This document shows positions 9,628 to 18,817 of a stretch of DNA of 64,000 nt, in pieces. Position numbers and translations under genes: made by a program. The stretch comes from Enhydrobacter aerosaccus. GTDB lineage: Bacteria > Pseudomonadota > Alphaproteobacteria > Reyranellales > Reyranellaceae. Position 1 is the stretch's first letter; each line of letters begins with the position of its first letter. The notes under the pieces are model-generated. The model was not told the origin of the DNA. It ran no database searches and saw only the letters and a program-made list of their open reading frames with translations. The DNA is taken from assembly GCF_900167455.1 (NCBI RefSeq), contig NZ_FUWJ01000006.1:214005-278004 (forward strand), in the 5' to 3' direction.

Positions 9628-11247
9628 ATGAAATTTCGTTTGCGGCATTCCGTGGCGTTGACGGCGGTCGTCTTCGCGGGTTTCGCGCTTGCCGGTACGG
9701 CCGCGAACGCCAAGACATTCCGCTGGGCCAATTCGGGCGACGTCAGCTCGATGGATCCCTACGCCCGTCAGGAGACCTTCCTCCTGACCTTTACGGCGAA
9801 CATCTACGATCCCCTGGTACGCCGCGACAAAGATCTCAAGCTCGAACCGGCGCTGGCGGTGAAGTGGGGCCAGACCGACCCGACCCACTGGTATTTCGAT
9901 CTTCGTCCGAACGTTAAGTTCAGCGACGGCACGCCCTTCACCGCGGACGATGTGATCTTCTCGATCAACCGGGCGAACGGCCCGGGCTCGAACGTGAACG
10001 GCAATTTCTCGACCCTGAAGTCGATCAAGAAGGTCAACGATCTTCGCGTCGAAGTGGAGACCAGTGTTCCGGATCCTCTCTTGATCGACAAATGGGCGTC
10101 GATCAGCATCATGTCGAAGGCCTGGTGCGAGAAGAACAATGCCGCCCAGGCGGCGGACATGATCAAGAACGAGGAGAACTACGCGACCCGCAACGCGATG
10201 GGCACGGGCCCGTTCATGGTCAAGGAACGTCGTGCGGGTGAGAAGACGATCCTGGTTCCCAATCCGTTGTGGTGGGACAAGCCGGTCCACAACCTGACCG
10301 AAATCGTCTTTACGCCGGTTCCCAATGCCGCGACCCGTATCGCCGCGCTGAAGGCAGGCGACATCGACATGACCTACGAGGTGCCGCCCGCGGACACCGA
10401 AAACCTGAAGAAGGATCCCAATATCAAGGTCCTCGAGGGACCCGAGACCCGCGTTGTCTATCTGGGTTTCGATGTCGAGCGCGACGAGTTGGTCGAGTCG
10501 AACGTAAAGGGCAAGAACCCGTACAAGGACAAGCGGGTGCGCGAGGCAATGTACCGCTCCATCGACGTCGATGCGATCAAGCGCACGGTCATGCGCGGCC
10601 AGTCCTTCCCGACGGCGTTGATGGTGGCACCCGGGATCAATGGCTACACCAAGGATCTCGACAAGCGGCCGCCGCTGCTGAAGCCGGAAGAGGCCAAGAA
10701 GATGCTCGCCGATGCCGGTTATCCGGATGGCTTCGAGACCGGCATGGACTGTCCGAACGATCGTTACGTCAACGACGAGAAGATCTGCCAAGCGGTTGTG
10801 GCGATGCTGGCCAAGATCGGCATCAAGGTGAACCTGAGGGCCCAGACGCGTAACCTCTACTTCGCCAAGATCCTGCGCAGCACCAGCGACGGCAAGCCAA
10901 ACAAGACCAGCTTCTTCATGCTGGGCTGGTCGCCGGGCACGACCTATGACGTGCACAACGTTTTCGAGCAGCTGATCCAGACGCCCGACATCAAGCGCAA
11001 GAAGGGCCTCTACAACGTCGGCGGTTATTCGAACCCGAAGTTCGACGAGCTCGCCGACAAGATCGAGGTCGAGACCGACAAGGCCAAGCGCGATGCCATG
11101 ATTCACGAGGCGACGAAGATCTATGTCGACGACTTCGCTTACATCCCACTGCACCAGCAGGCGCTGGTATGGGCGATGCGCAAGAATGTCGACCTGGTCC
11201 AGCCGGCCGACAACACTTTCCCGCTGCGCTTCGTCAACGTGAAGTAG
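9628..11247 (+). CDS. Peptide-type ABC transporter substrate-binding protein (family 5)
   Basis: Periplasmic solute receptor of the DppA/OppA family, 539 aa. The signal peptide covers about residues 1-26 (charged MKFRLRH, hydrophobic core, cleavage near ANA-K). The mature start contains FRWANSGDVSSMDPYA, and then FSDGTPFTADDVIFSINRA, the family 5 signature. The ATG at 9628 sits after GGAGGGG. It leads the operon with two permeases, two ATPases, an M20 amidohydrolase and a DUF6671 protein, which suggests uptake of peptides or N-acyl amino acids that the amidohydrolase then cleaves. Confidence 0.92.
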   Translation: MKFRLRHSVALTAVVFAGFALAGTAANAKTFRWANSGDVSSMDPYARQETFLLTFTANIYDPLVRRDKDLKLEPALAVKWGQTDPTHWYFDLRPNVKFSDGTPFTADDVIFSINRANGPGSNVNGNFSTLKSIKKVNDLRVEVETSVPDPLLIDKWASISIMSKAWCEKNNAAQAADMIKNEENYATRNAMGTGPFMVKERRAGEKTILVPNPLWWDKPVHNLTEIVFTPVPNAATRIAALKAGDIDMTYEVPPADTENLKKDPNIKVLEGPETRVVYLGFDVERDELVESNVKGKNPYKDKRVREAMYRSIDVDAIKRTVMRGQSFPTALMVAPGINGYTKDLDKRPPLLKPEEAKKMLADAGYPDGFETGMDCPNDRYVNDEKICQAVVAMLAKIGIKVNLRAQTRNLYFAKILRSTSDGKPNKTSFFMLGWSPGTTYDVHNVFEQLIQTPDIKRKKGLYNVGGYSNPKFDELADKIEVETDKAKRDAMIHEATKIYVDDFAYIPLHQQALVWAMRKNVDLVQPADNTFPLRFVNVK

Positions 11248-11267
11248 CGCTGCGACACCTCGACAAT

Positions 11268-11295
11268 CGGCTCCGGTCCACGGCGACCGGGGCCG
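11268..11295 (+). other. Intercistronic hairpin between binding protein and permease genes
   Basis: Two 10-base arms (11268-11277 and 11286-11295) can pair with a single G-U wobble and an 8-base loop; no long T-run follows. Such hairpins after binding-protein genes commonly stabilise the upstream message or partly terminate, so that the receptor is made in excess over the membrane components. The pairing is seen directly; the function is inferred. Confidence 0.5.
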
Positions 11296-11353
11296 TTTCC
11301 ATTTAAGGCCCGATCTTTGCTTGGGTCTTGGCCTGTTATCAATCCACCCAGAA

Positions 11354-12343
11354 ATGCTCGCTTTTATCCTCAGACGTCTTGCCCAATCCGTCGCCGTGCT
11401 GCTGACGGTTGGGTTGGTGTCTTTTTTTCTGTTCCGTTATGTCGGTGACCCGATCAACGCGATGGTTGGGCAGGACACGCCAGCCGTGGAGCGCGAGGCG
11501 CTCCGCCAGAAGCTCGGCCTCAACGATCCGGCTCCGGTCCAGTTCATCCATTTCATAGCCAATGCAGCCCGCGGCCAGTTCGGCCTGAGCTACCGCACCT
11601 CCGAACCGGTCAACCGCATGATCCTCGAGCGCATCCCGGCGACGCTCGAATTATCGTTCTGTGCCGCCATGTTTGCCCTCTGGGTCGGAGTGCCGATGGG
11701 CGTCTATACGGGCCTCTATCCCAAGCATTGGAGCAGCCGCGCCCTGCAGGCGGTCTCGTTGATCGGCATATCCTTGCCGACCTTCCTGATCGGTATCCTT
11801 CTGATCCTTTTCTTCTCGGTCATGCTGCACTGGCTGCCGTCTTTCGGACGCGGTGAAACGGTGACGATCGGCTGGTGGACCACCAACTTCCTGCGCTGGA
11901 AGGGCATCGAGGCGCTGATCCTGCCTTCCATCACCCTCGGCCTGTTCCAGCTCACCCTGCTCATGCGGCTGGTGCGCTCGGAGATGCTCGAGGTCATGCG
12001 GACCGATTACATCAAGTTCGCCCGCGCCCGCGGCCTCAGCAATCGGGCGATCAATTTCGGCCATGCACTCAAGAACACGCTGGTGCCGGTCATCACGGTC
12101 GCGGGCCTGCAGTTAGGCTCGCTGATCGCCTTCGCGCTGGTCACCGAGACGGTGTTTGCCTGGCCGGGCGTTGGCCAGCTCTTCATCCAGTCGGTCCAGT
12201 TCGCCGATATTCCTGTCATGGCCGCCTATCTGATGCTGATCGGCCTGTTCTTCGTGGTCATCAATCTCGGCGTCGACCTTCTTTATTTCGCCGTGGATCC
12301 GCGCCTGCGGTCGCAGGTCGGTGGCCGTGCGGGAGCGCACTGA
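11354..12343 (+). CDS. ABC transporter permease, DppB/OppB type
   Basis: First inner-membrane permease of the peptide ABC system, 329 aa with six expected membrane helices. The opening MLAFILRRLAQSVAVLLTVG is the classic DppB start. The ATPase-docking EAA loop reads MRTDYIKFARARGLSNRAI near residues 215-235, followed by the conserved HALKNTLVPVITVAGLQLG segment. The ATG at 11354 is preferred to a TTG at 11321 on family start. The stop is one base from the next gene's ATG. Confidence 0.92.
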   Translation: MLAFILRRLAQSVAVLLTVGLVSFFLFRYVGDPINAMVGQDTPAVEREALRQKLGLNDPAPVQFIHFIANAARGQFGLSYRTSEPVNRMILERIPATLELSFCAAMFALWVGVPMGVYTGLYPKHWSSRALQAVSLIGISLPTFLIGILLILFFSVMLHWLPSFGRGETVTIGWWTTNFLRWKGIEALILPSITLGLFQLTLLMRLVRSEMLEVMRTDYIKFARARGLSNRAINFGHALKNTLVPVITVAGLQLGSLIAFALVTETVFAWPGVGQLFIQSVQFADIPVMAAYLMLIGLFFVVINLGVDLLYFAVDPRLRSQVGGRAGAH

Positions 12344-12344
12344 C

Positions 12345-13280
12345 ATGGCAGAGCGCAGCGCCTTCGGCCAATGGCTGCATTACGCCGCCGACAGCGATAT
12401 CTGGTGGAGCTTCAAGTCCTCGGCGACGACGGTGATCGCTGCGGCGGTCACCGTCCTGATCGTCGCCATGGCCTTCCTGGCTCCGGTGATCGCGCCGCAT
12501 ACGCCATTCGATCCCAGCACGCTCAGCCTTAGCGATGGTCTGAAGCCGCCTGTGCTGTTCTCACCCGATGGCGATTGGTCCTTTCCGCTCGGCACGGACG
12601 ACCAGGGGCGGGACGTGCTGTCGTCGATCATGTACGGCACGCGCCTGTCGCTGATCGTGGGCTTTGCGTCCGTGGTCGTGGCCATGGTCATCGGGATCGG
12701 GCTCGGACTGGTCAGCGGCTATTTCGGCGGAGCGGTGGACGCGCTGATCATGCGCATCGCCGATGTGCAGCTAACTTTTCCCGCCATCCTCGTGGCGCTG
12801 CTGATCGATGGCGTCGTGCGCGGGCTCATCTCGGTCGAGCGACACGACGAAATCGCCACGTTCGTGATCATCGGCGCAATCGGGCTCTCGTTCTGGGTCC
12901 AGTATGCGCGCACGGTGCGCGGCTCCGTGCTGGTGGAGAAGAACAAGGAATATGTCCAGGCAGCACGGGTGATCGGCCTGTCACCGGTCCTGATCATGGT
13001 TCGCCATGTGCTGCCCAACGTCACTGGCCCGGTGCTGGTGATCGCGACCATCAATCTCGGCCTGGCCATCATCACCGAGGCGACGCTGTCGTTTCTCGGC
13101 GTCGGCCTGCCATCGACGCAGCCCTCGCTCGGTACCCTGATCCGGCTCGGCAACGAACTGCTGCAGTCGGGCGAGTGGTGGATCACCGTCTTCCCCGGCG
13201 CCACGCTGGCTCTGCTGGTTCTGGCGGTGAACCTGCTGGGCGATTGGCTGCGCGACGCCCTCAACCCGAAGCTACGCTGA
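12345..13280 (+). CDS. ABC transporter permease, DppC/OppC type
   Basis: Second permease, 311 aa, pairing with the DppB-type protein to form the channel. It has the large loop after helix 1 with FPLGTDDQGRDVLSSIMYGTRLSL, the hallmark of DppC proteins, and an EAA loop (YVQAARVIGLSPVLIMVRHVLPN). The C-terminus NLLGDWLRDALNPKLR is also typical. Its TGA overlaps the ATG of the next gene (ATGA), so translation is coupled. Confidence 0.93.
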   Translation: MAERSAFGQWLHYAADSDIWWSFKSSATTVIAAAVTVLIVAMAFLAPVIAPHTPFDPSTLSLSDGLKPPVLFSPDGDWSFPLGTDDQGRDVLSSIMYGTRLSLIVGFASVVVAMVIGIGLGLVSGYFGGAVDALIMRIADVQLTFPAILVALLIDGVVRGLISVERHDEIATFVIIGAIGLSFWVQYARTVRGSVLVEKNKEYVQAARVIGLSPVLIMVRHVLPNVTGPVLVIATINLGLAIITEATLSFLGVGLPSTQPSLGTLIRLGNELLQSGEWWITVFPGATLALLVLAVNLLGDWLRDALNPKLR

Positions 13281-14314
13281 TGACAACCGTCGCACGCTCT
13301 CTCTCCAACAAGGAGCCGCTCCTCGAGGTCAAGAACCTGCGCGTCGAGTTTCCGACTCGACGGGGGACATTACTCGCGGTCGATGACGTGTCGTTCGATA
13401 TCGCCCCGGGCGAGGTGCTGGGCGTGGTCGGAGAGTCCGGCGCCGGCAAGTCGCTCACCGGCAATGCCATCATCGGCTTGCTCGAACCACCAGGGCGGAT
13501 CGCGGGCGGCGAGATCCGGCTCGAGGGCCGACGGATCGACAATCTCCCCTATGAGCAGATGCGCAAGATCCGCGGCGCGCGCATCGGTGCGATCTTCCAG
13601 GATCCGCTGACCAGCCTGAACCCGCTTTATTCGGTGGGCCGGCAGCTCGTCGAAACCATTCAGACCCATCTGCCGATGTCGGCCGCCGACGCCCGAAAGC
13701 GGGCCATCGACCTCTTGAAGGAGGTCGGCATTCCGGGCGCCGAGCACCGCATCGACCACTATCCGCACCAGTTCTCAGGTGGCATGCGGCAGCGCGTGGT
13801 GATCGCGCTGGCTTTGTGTGCCGGGCCGCGGCTGATCGTGGCGGACGAACCGACGACGGCGTTGGACGTCTCGATCCAGGCGCAGATCATCGCGCTCCTG
13901 AAGCGGCTCTGCCGCGATCACGGGACGGCGGTCATGCTGGTCACCCACGACATGGGTGTCATCGCCGAGACGGCGGACCGTGTCGCGGTCATGTACGCCG
14001 GACGCATCGTCGAGATCGGCCCGGTGCACAACGTCATCAAGCACGCCAATCACCCCTATACGAGAGGGCTAATGGGATCGATCCCGAGCCTCGGCCACCG
14101 CAGCGAGCGGCTGATCCAGATCGATGGCTCGATGCCTCGTCTCACCGAAATTCCCCGGGGCTGCGCCTTCAACCCGCGATGCAGCGAGCGCGGCCGCCGC
14201 TGCCTGGTCGAACGGCCGGACTTGATTCCCGCCGGATTGGGATGGGCCGCATGTTGGCTGCACGACGTGGCCGGTGTTGGGCCCGCCGCGACCAAGGAGC
14301 TGGCCGATGCCTGA
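13280..14314 (+). CDS. ABC transporter ATP-binding protein, DppD/OppD type
   Basis: Cytoplasmic ATPase subunit, 344 aa. It shows Walker A GESGAGKS, the Q-loop in [12 protein letters not shown], the ABC signature FSGGMRQR, Walker [14 protein letters not shown] and the switch histidine in VTHDMG. The C-terminal oligopeptide-specific extension has four cysteines (CAFNPRC, then C-rich CLVERP and CWLHD), which in related proteins hold an iron-sulfur cluster. It starts inside the stop of the DppC gene and ends overlapping the DppF gene by 8 bases. Confidence 0.94.
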   Translation: MTTVARSLSNKEPLLEVKNLRVEFPTRRGTLLAVDDVSFDIAPGEVLGVVGESGAGKSLTGNAIIGLLEPPGRIAGGEIRLEGRRIDNLPYEQMRKIRGARIGAIFQDPLTSLNPLYSVGRQLVETIQTHLPMSAADARKRAIDLLKEVGIPGAEHRIDHYPHQFSGGMRQRVVIALALCAGPRLIVADEPTTALDVSIQAQIIALLKRLCRDHGTAVMLVTHDMGVIAETADRVAVMYAGRIVEIGPVHNVIKHANHPYTRGLMGSIPSLGHRSERLIQIDGSMPRLTEIPRGCAFNPRCSERGRRCLVERPDLIPAGLGWAACWLHDVAGVGPAATKELADA

Positions 14315-15350
14315 TGGCAGCACCCTACGGTCGTTCGTCCGCATCGAGGGCCTGAAGCGCCATTTCGACGTGTCTGCACCCTGGTTGGTGCGGAAGCTCG
14401 AAGGGCGCTCGCGGCAGCTCGTCCAGGCCGTGGACGGCATCGACATCGACATCGCCAAGGGCGAGACCTTCTCGCTCGTGGGAGAGTCCGGCTGCGGCAA
14501 GTCCACCGTGGCGCGGCTCGTTGTGGGGCTTTATCCGCCCACCGCCGGCCGGATCGAATTCGACGGCCAGGACATGGCAGGCCGTCGCGTGCGGTCGGAA
14601 AGCGCCGCGCTGCGTCGTCGGCTGCAGATGATCTTCCAGGATCCCTATGCCAGCCTCAATCCGCGCTGGCGAGTGTTCGATATCATCGCCGAGCCGATCC
14701 GCGCCTTCGGGTTGGCGACGAGCAAGGCCGATCTCGAGAAGCAGGTCGGTGATCTCCTGCGACAGGTGCGGTTGACTCCAGCCGACGGCCGCAAGTTCCC
14801 GCACGAATTCTCGGGCGGGCAGCGGCAACGCATTTCGATCGCCCGTGCGCTCGCCAGCCGGCCGGAATTCCTGGTCTGCGACGAACCGACCTCGGCACTC
14901 GACGTGTCGGTGCAGGCCCAGATCCTCAACCTGATGATGGACCTGCAGCGCCGGTTCGGGCTGACCTACTTGTTCATCTCGCACAACCTGGCCGTCGTCT
15001 ATCACATCTCGACCCGCGTGGGCGTGATGTACCTGGGGCGGCTGGTCGAGCAGGCACCGACGGACACGCTCTTCAGGCGCCCCAAGCATCCCTATACGCG
15101 GATGCTGCTGGACACGATTCCCGACCTGGAGATGACCGGCCGCCAGCGCACGCCGGTGGCCGGCGAGGTTCCCAGCCCTCTCGATCCGCCGTCGGGGTGC
15201 AGCTTCCATCCGCGCTGCCCGTTTGCCAATGATCGCTGCAAGGCCGAACGTCCGCGATCCCTGCCGATCGAGGGCGGAGCGGTGGCCTGCCATGCCATCG
15301 AGGAAGGCCGCTTGGCGATCGAGGACAGAGACTACCGGCCGGCGCCGTGA
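14307..15350 (+). CDS. ABC transporter ATP-binding protein, DppF/OppF type
   Basis: Second ATPase of the system, 347 aa. Motifs in order: Walker A GESGCGKS, Q-loop in IFQDPYASLNPR, signature FSGGQRQR, Walker B FLVCDEPTSALDV, and H-loop ISHNLAVV. The C-terminal oligopeptide domain carries CSFHPRCPFANDRC and a final CHAI cysteine. The pairing of a DppD with a DppF makes this a complete heterodimeric peptide importer. The ATG at 14307 follows a GAGC-rich weak ribosome site within the preceding gene. Confidence 0.94.
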   Translation: MPDGSTLRSFVRIEGLKRHFDVSAPWLVRKLEGRSRQLVQAVDGIDIDIAKGETFSLVGESGCGKSTVARLVVGLYPPTAGRIEFDGQDMAGRRVRSESAALRRRLQMIFQDPYASLNPRWRVFDIIAEPIRAFGLATSKADLEKQVGDLLRQVRLTPADGRKFPHEFSGGQRQRISIARALASRPEFLVCDEPTSALDVSVQAQILNLMMDLQRRFGLTYLFISHNLAVVYHISTRVGVMYLGRLVEQAPTDTLFRRPKHPYTRMLLDTIPDLEMTGRQRTPVAGEVPSPLDPPSGCSFHPRCPFANDRCKAERPRSLPIEGGAVACHAIEEGRLAIEDRDYRPAP

Positions 15351-15466
15351 TGCCGAATGCGGGGCGATGCCGTGAACGATCGGTGATCTGCAGCCGCGCA
15401 TGGCCGCGGTGCTTGACCCACCGCTGACCTTCCTTACGATCCGCAGCCATATTTTTGGAGAGCCCC

Positions 15467-16660
15467 ATGCCCGTCATCAACCGCATCGCCTCGTTCCACA
15501 AGGACATGACGGCATGGCGGCACGACATCCACAAGCATCCGGAAACGGCGTTCGAGGAAGTGCGGACGGCCGACGTCGTTACCGGCAAGCTGAAGGAATT
15601 CGGCATCGAGGTGCATCGCGGCCTGGCGAAGACCGGCGTCGTCGGCGTGCTGCGATCGGGCACGAGCAAGCGGGCCATCGGCCTGCGAGCCGATATGGAT
15701 GCGCTCGATGTGCTGGAAACCAACAAGTTCGATCACGCCTCGACGATCCCGGGCAAGATGCATGCCTGTGGTCATGACGGCCATACCGTGATGCTGCTGG
15801 GCGCCGCCAAGTATCTTGCCGAGACGAAGAATTTCGACGGCACCGTCTATTTCATCTTCCAGCCGGCCGAGGAGAACGAGGGCGGCGGCCGGGTAATGGT
15901 GGAAGAGGGGCTGTTCGAGAAGTTCCCCTGCGAGGGTGTTTACGGCATGCACAACATCCCGGGCGTTCCGGTCGGCCGCTTTGCCGTCCGGCCCGGTCCG
16001 ATGATGGCCGCCTACGACATCTTCGAGATCGTCGTGCAGGGCGTCGGCGCCCACGGCGCCATGCCGCATCACGGCATCGATCCGGTGGTGGTCGGCGCCC
16101 ATATCGTGACGGCACTGCAATCGATCGTGGCGCGCAACATCGATCCGATGGACACCGCCGTGGTGTCGACGACCCAGATCCACGCCGGCGATACGTGGAA
16201 CGTGATCCCGCAGGAATGCGTGCTGCGAGGTACCGTCCGCACCTTCAAGAAACCGGTGCAGGACATGATCGAGCGCCAGATCGAAAAGATCGCGCGCAAC
16301 GTGGCCGCCGGCTTCGGTGGCGAAGTCACCAAGTGGCGCTACGAGAGGCGCTATCCCGCCACCGTGAACACGACGCAGGAAACCGAGTTTGCCGCCCACG
16401 CCGCGGCGACGCTGGTGGGCCTGGAGAACGTCAATCGCAATCCCACCCCCGCCATGGGCAGCGAGGACTTCGCCTGGATGCTGCTGAAGAAGCCGGGCTG
16501 CTACATCTGGATCGGCAACGGCGACGGCGAGGGCAGCTGCATGGTCCACAACCCGGGCTACGACTTCAACGACGATATCCTGCCGCTCGGCGCGTCCTAC
16601 TGGGCGACCCTGGTCGAGCAGCAACTGGCCCGGCAGGCGGTACCGCAAGCGGCGGAGTAG
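15467..16660 (+). CDS. M20 family amidohydrolase (hippurate hydrolase-like)
   Basis: Metal-dependent amidohydrolase of 397 aa related to HipO and indole-acetyl-amino-acid hydrolases. Metal-site motifs are visible: LRADMDALDV, MHACGHDGHT (bridging Cys/His ligands), the catalytic glutamates in QPAEENEGGGR, and MGSEDFAWML near the C-terminus. A dimerisation domain lies between them. The ATG at 15467 follows TTGGAG. It sits 116 bp after the peptide ABC operon in the same direction; cleaving N-acyl amino acids or peptides brought in by that transporter is the natural inference. Confidence 0.9.
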   Translation: MPVINRIASFHKDMTAWRHDIHKHPETAFEEVRTADVVTGKLKEFGIEVHRGLAKTGVVGVLRSGTSKRAIGLRADMDALDVLETNKFDHASTIPGKMHACGHDGHTVMLLGAAKYLAETKNFDGTVYFIFQPAEENEGGGRVMVEEGLFEKFPCEGVYGMHNIPGVPVGRFAVRPGPMMAAYDIFEIVVQGVGAHGAMPHHGIDPVVVGAHIVTALQSIVARNIDPMDTAVVSTTQIHAGDTWNVIPQECVLRGTVRTFKKPVQDMIERQIEKIARNVAAGFGGEVTKWRYERRYPATVNTTQETEFAAHAAATLVGLENVNRNPTPAMGSEDFAWMLLKKPGCYIWIGNGDGEGSCMVHNPGYDFNDDILPLGASYWATLVEQQLARQAVPQAAE

Positions 16661-16691
16661 GCCCAAGCGGCGGACCGCCCAGACTGTGACG

Positions 16692-17540
16692 ATGCATCCA
16701 TACGCAGGCGGCCGGATCGGTCTGGCGACCATCCACGCCAAGGAGCGCGCCATCGCGCCGCCGTTCCGGCGCCTGATGGGTGCTGATGTGGTCGTTGCGC
16801 CCAATGTCGACACGGATACGCTCGGCACCTTTTCCGGCGAGGTGCCGAGGCCGGATGCGTTGGTCGAGACGTCGCTGCTCAAGGCCGAACTCGTCTTCAA
16901 CACCCTGGATGTCGATTGCGCTGTTGCGAGCGAGGGCAGTTACGGGCCCATCGACAGGCTTCCCTTCATTCCGTCCGGTGTCGAGATCATGGCCTTCGTC
17001 GATCGCCGGCGCGGCTTGCGCTTCGTCGAGACGCTGGGGACGCATCGGACCAACTGGCGCTTGCAGCGCTTCGGCCAGGGAGACCCGCGCGTTCCCGCGG
17101 TGCTGAAGTCGATGGGCTTCCCGCAGTTCGGCGTGTTCGTGATCTGTGGCAGCGATCCCACCCGCCCCATCAAGGGCCTCACCGAGGTCGACGAGGTGGT
17201 GGCCGCGATCGACCAGGAAGCGGCGCGCTCCGAGGACGGAGAGGCCATCCTGATCTCCGACATGCGCGCGCACCTGAACCCAACCCGGATGAAAGTGCTG
17301 CGCGCTCTTGCCTGGAAGCTGGCCAAGCGGCTTTCGTCGCTGTGCCCGCGCTGCGGGACGCCGGGTTTCGGCCATATGCATTCGCGCCGTGGCCTGCCCT
17401 GCGAGCACTGCGGAGAGCCCACGCACTGGATCGATTTCGAGATCGATAGCTGCCACGCCTGCGGCTTTTCCGAGAGTCGCCCGCGCGCCGACGGGCGGCG
17501 TGCGGCGCCGCGATCCGCCTGTCGATCCTGCCGTCCCTGA
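16692..17540 (+). CDS. DUF6671-like protein with C-terminal zinc-ribbon-like cysteines
   Basis: A 282-aa protein of unknown function. The body has DTDTLGTFSGEVPRPDA and VASEGSYGPIDRLPFIPSG, segments I recognise from DUF6671 proteins. The last 70 residues hold four CxxC pairs (CPRC, CEHC, CHAC, CRSC), the first three arranged like a zinc ribbon. The ATG at 16692 is used; a GTG six bases upstream is possible. It follows the M20 gene by 31 bases, so it is probably the last gene of the peptide operon. No reaction can be named. Confidence 0.7.
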   Translation: MHPYAGGRIGLATIHAKERAIAPPFRRLMGADVVVAPNVDTDTLGTFSGEVPRPDALVETSLLKAELVFNTLDVDCAVASEGSYGPIDRLPFIPSGVEIMAFVDRRRGLRFVETLGTHRTNWRLQRFGQGDPRVPAVLKSMGFPQFGVFVICGSDPTRPIKGLTEVDEVVAAIDQEAARSEDGEAILISDMRAHLNPTRMKVLRALAWKLAKRLSSLCPRCGTPGFGHMHSRRGLPCEHCGEPTHWIDFEIDSCHACGFSESRPRADGRRAAPRSACRSCRP

Positions 17541-17544
17541 GGAC

Positions 17545-18294
17545 TCAGTAGGTCGCGCGGCCCCCCGAGATGTCGAACGTGGCGCCGGTCGAGAAGCTGC
17601 AGGCTGGCGAAGCGAGCCAAAGGACGAGGGCGGCCACTTCATCCGGCCTGACGAACCGCCCCATGGGCACGTTGGCGATCAACCGGGCGCGATAGGCTTC
17701 CGTGAGCGCGCCGAAGATGGCCGTCTCGGATGCCGAGGGCGCGATCGCGTTGACGAGAACGCCGTGTTTTCCCAGTTCCTTGCCCATCGACTTGGTGAGG
17801 CCGATGACCGCGGCCTTCGAGGCGACATATCCGGCAACGCCGGGATTGCCGTCCTTGCCGGCTATCGAGGCGATGTTGACGACGCGGCCATAGCCCGAGG
17901 CCACCATGTCGGGCACGGCTGCCTGGCAGCAGTGGAATGTTCCGTTGAGGTTGATATCGAGTACCCGTTTCCAGGCCTCTTCGGGATAGTCAGCGAAGGG
18001 CGCGGTGGGTCCGAGGATACCGGCACTGTTGACCAGGATCGAAGGCGTTCCGAGGGCCTGTTTCGTTTCCGCCCACGCCGCGCGCACGCTCGCTGGAGCA
18101 GTCACGTCGACTTCCAGGGCCAGGTTTTGATCGCCCATCTTGGCCGCGGCGTCTCGGACGCCGTCGCGGTTGCGGTCCCACAGCGCGACGCGCGCGCCGG
18201 CGTCGGCGAAACAGCGGGCGATTGCCAAGCCGAGACCGCTCGCCGCGCCCGTGACGACGGCGATCTGCCCCGTGATGGAGATACCTTGCGTCAT
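17545..18294 (-). CDS. SDR family NAD(P)-dependent oxidoreductase
   Basis: Classical short-chain dehydrogenase/reductase of 249 aa. The cofactor loop TGAASGLG is at residues 15-22, NSAG at 89-92, the catalytic serine near 143 (NIASIAG), and the YVASK active-site motif with Tyr156 and Lys160. It resembles FabG-like 3-oxoacyl or secondary alcohol dehydrogenases; the substrate is unknown. It starts one base after the VOC gene's stop and converges with the DUF6671 gene. The order TctC, VOC protein, SDR suggests a catabolic unit. Confidence 0.9.
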   Translation of the reverse strand: MTQGISITGQIAVVTGAASGLGLAIARCFADAGARVALWDRNRDGVRDAAAKMGDQNLALEVDVTAPASVRAAWAETKQALGTPSILVNSAGILGPTAPFADYPEEAWKRVLDINLNGTFHCCQAAVPDMVASGYGRVVNIASIAGKDGNPGVAGYVASKAAVIGLTKSMGKELGKHGVLVNAIAPSASETAIFGALTEAYRARLIANVPMGRFVRPDEVAALVLWLASPACSFSTGATFDISGGRATY

Positions 18295-18295
18295 G

Positions 18296-18817
18296 TCACA
18301 GCCTCCGGATCGGATTGCTGCCGTCCCAGGTCGCAGCTTCGCGGGCGATCTTGTCGAAGAACTTGCCCTTGTTGCCAGCGATCTCGGACAGTTCGATCAC
18401 CGTGCCGGGATGGCCATCGCTTTCGAAGTAGAGGAAGCGGCCACGCGCCCCGATTTGGCCGCGATGGCCGATCCTGTAGCCGGCTGCGAGGCATTGCGCC
18501 AGCGCAGTATCGAAATCGGTCGTCCAGTAGGCGATGTGCTGAAGGCCCTCGTGGCCGGCCTCGAGGAAGTCCCGATACATCGATGGAGCGTCGTTGCGCT
18601 GCTGGATCAACTCGATCTGCAAAGGACCGGAATTGGCAAGCGCGATCGAGATATCTGGCTGTGACGGCTGTCCCATGTACTCGAAGGCTTCGATCGGCGG
18701 TTGGGCGATATAGTACCAGGGCCCGACGCCCATTACCTCCGCCCAGTACTTCATCGCCTTCTCGATGTCGCGCACGACATAGCCGTTCTGGCGCACCGGC
18801 CCCAGCAGACGGCTCAT
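18296..18817 (-). CDS. VOC (glyoxalase/dioxygenase fold) family protein
   Basis: A 173-aa protein with two beta-alpha-beta-beta-beta modules of the vicinal oxygen chelate fold. Recognisable segments are QNGYVVRDIEKAMKYWAEVMGVGPW at the start, IELIQQRND, GLQHIAYWTTD (central metal-ligand His) and GTVIELSEI (C-terminal metal-ligand Glu). It resembles glyoxalase or methylmalonyl-CoA epimerase-like members. Its ATG overlaps the TGA of the upstream binding-protein gene (ATGA). The substrate is unknown. Confidence 0.85.
   Translation of the reverse strand: MSRLLGPVRQNGYVVRDIEKAMKYWAEVMGVGPWYYIAQPPIEAFEYMGQPSQPDISIALANSGPLQIELIQQRNDAPSMYRDFLEAGHEGLQHIAYWTTDFDTALAQCLAAGYRIGHRGQIGARGRFLYFESDGHPGTVIELSEIAGNKGKFFDKIAREAATWDGSNPIRRL

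Noticed and set aside
11268..11295. Reading the hairpin after the first binding-protein gene as a full terminator
   Set aside because: It lacks a T-run and the downstream permease needs the same transcript, so a partial or stabilising role is more likely.
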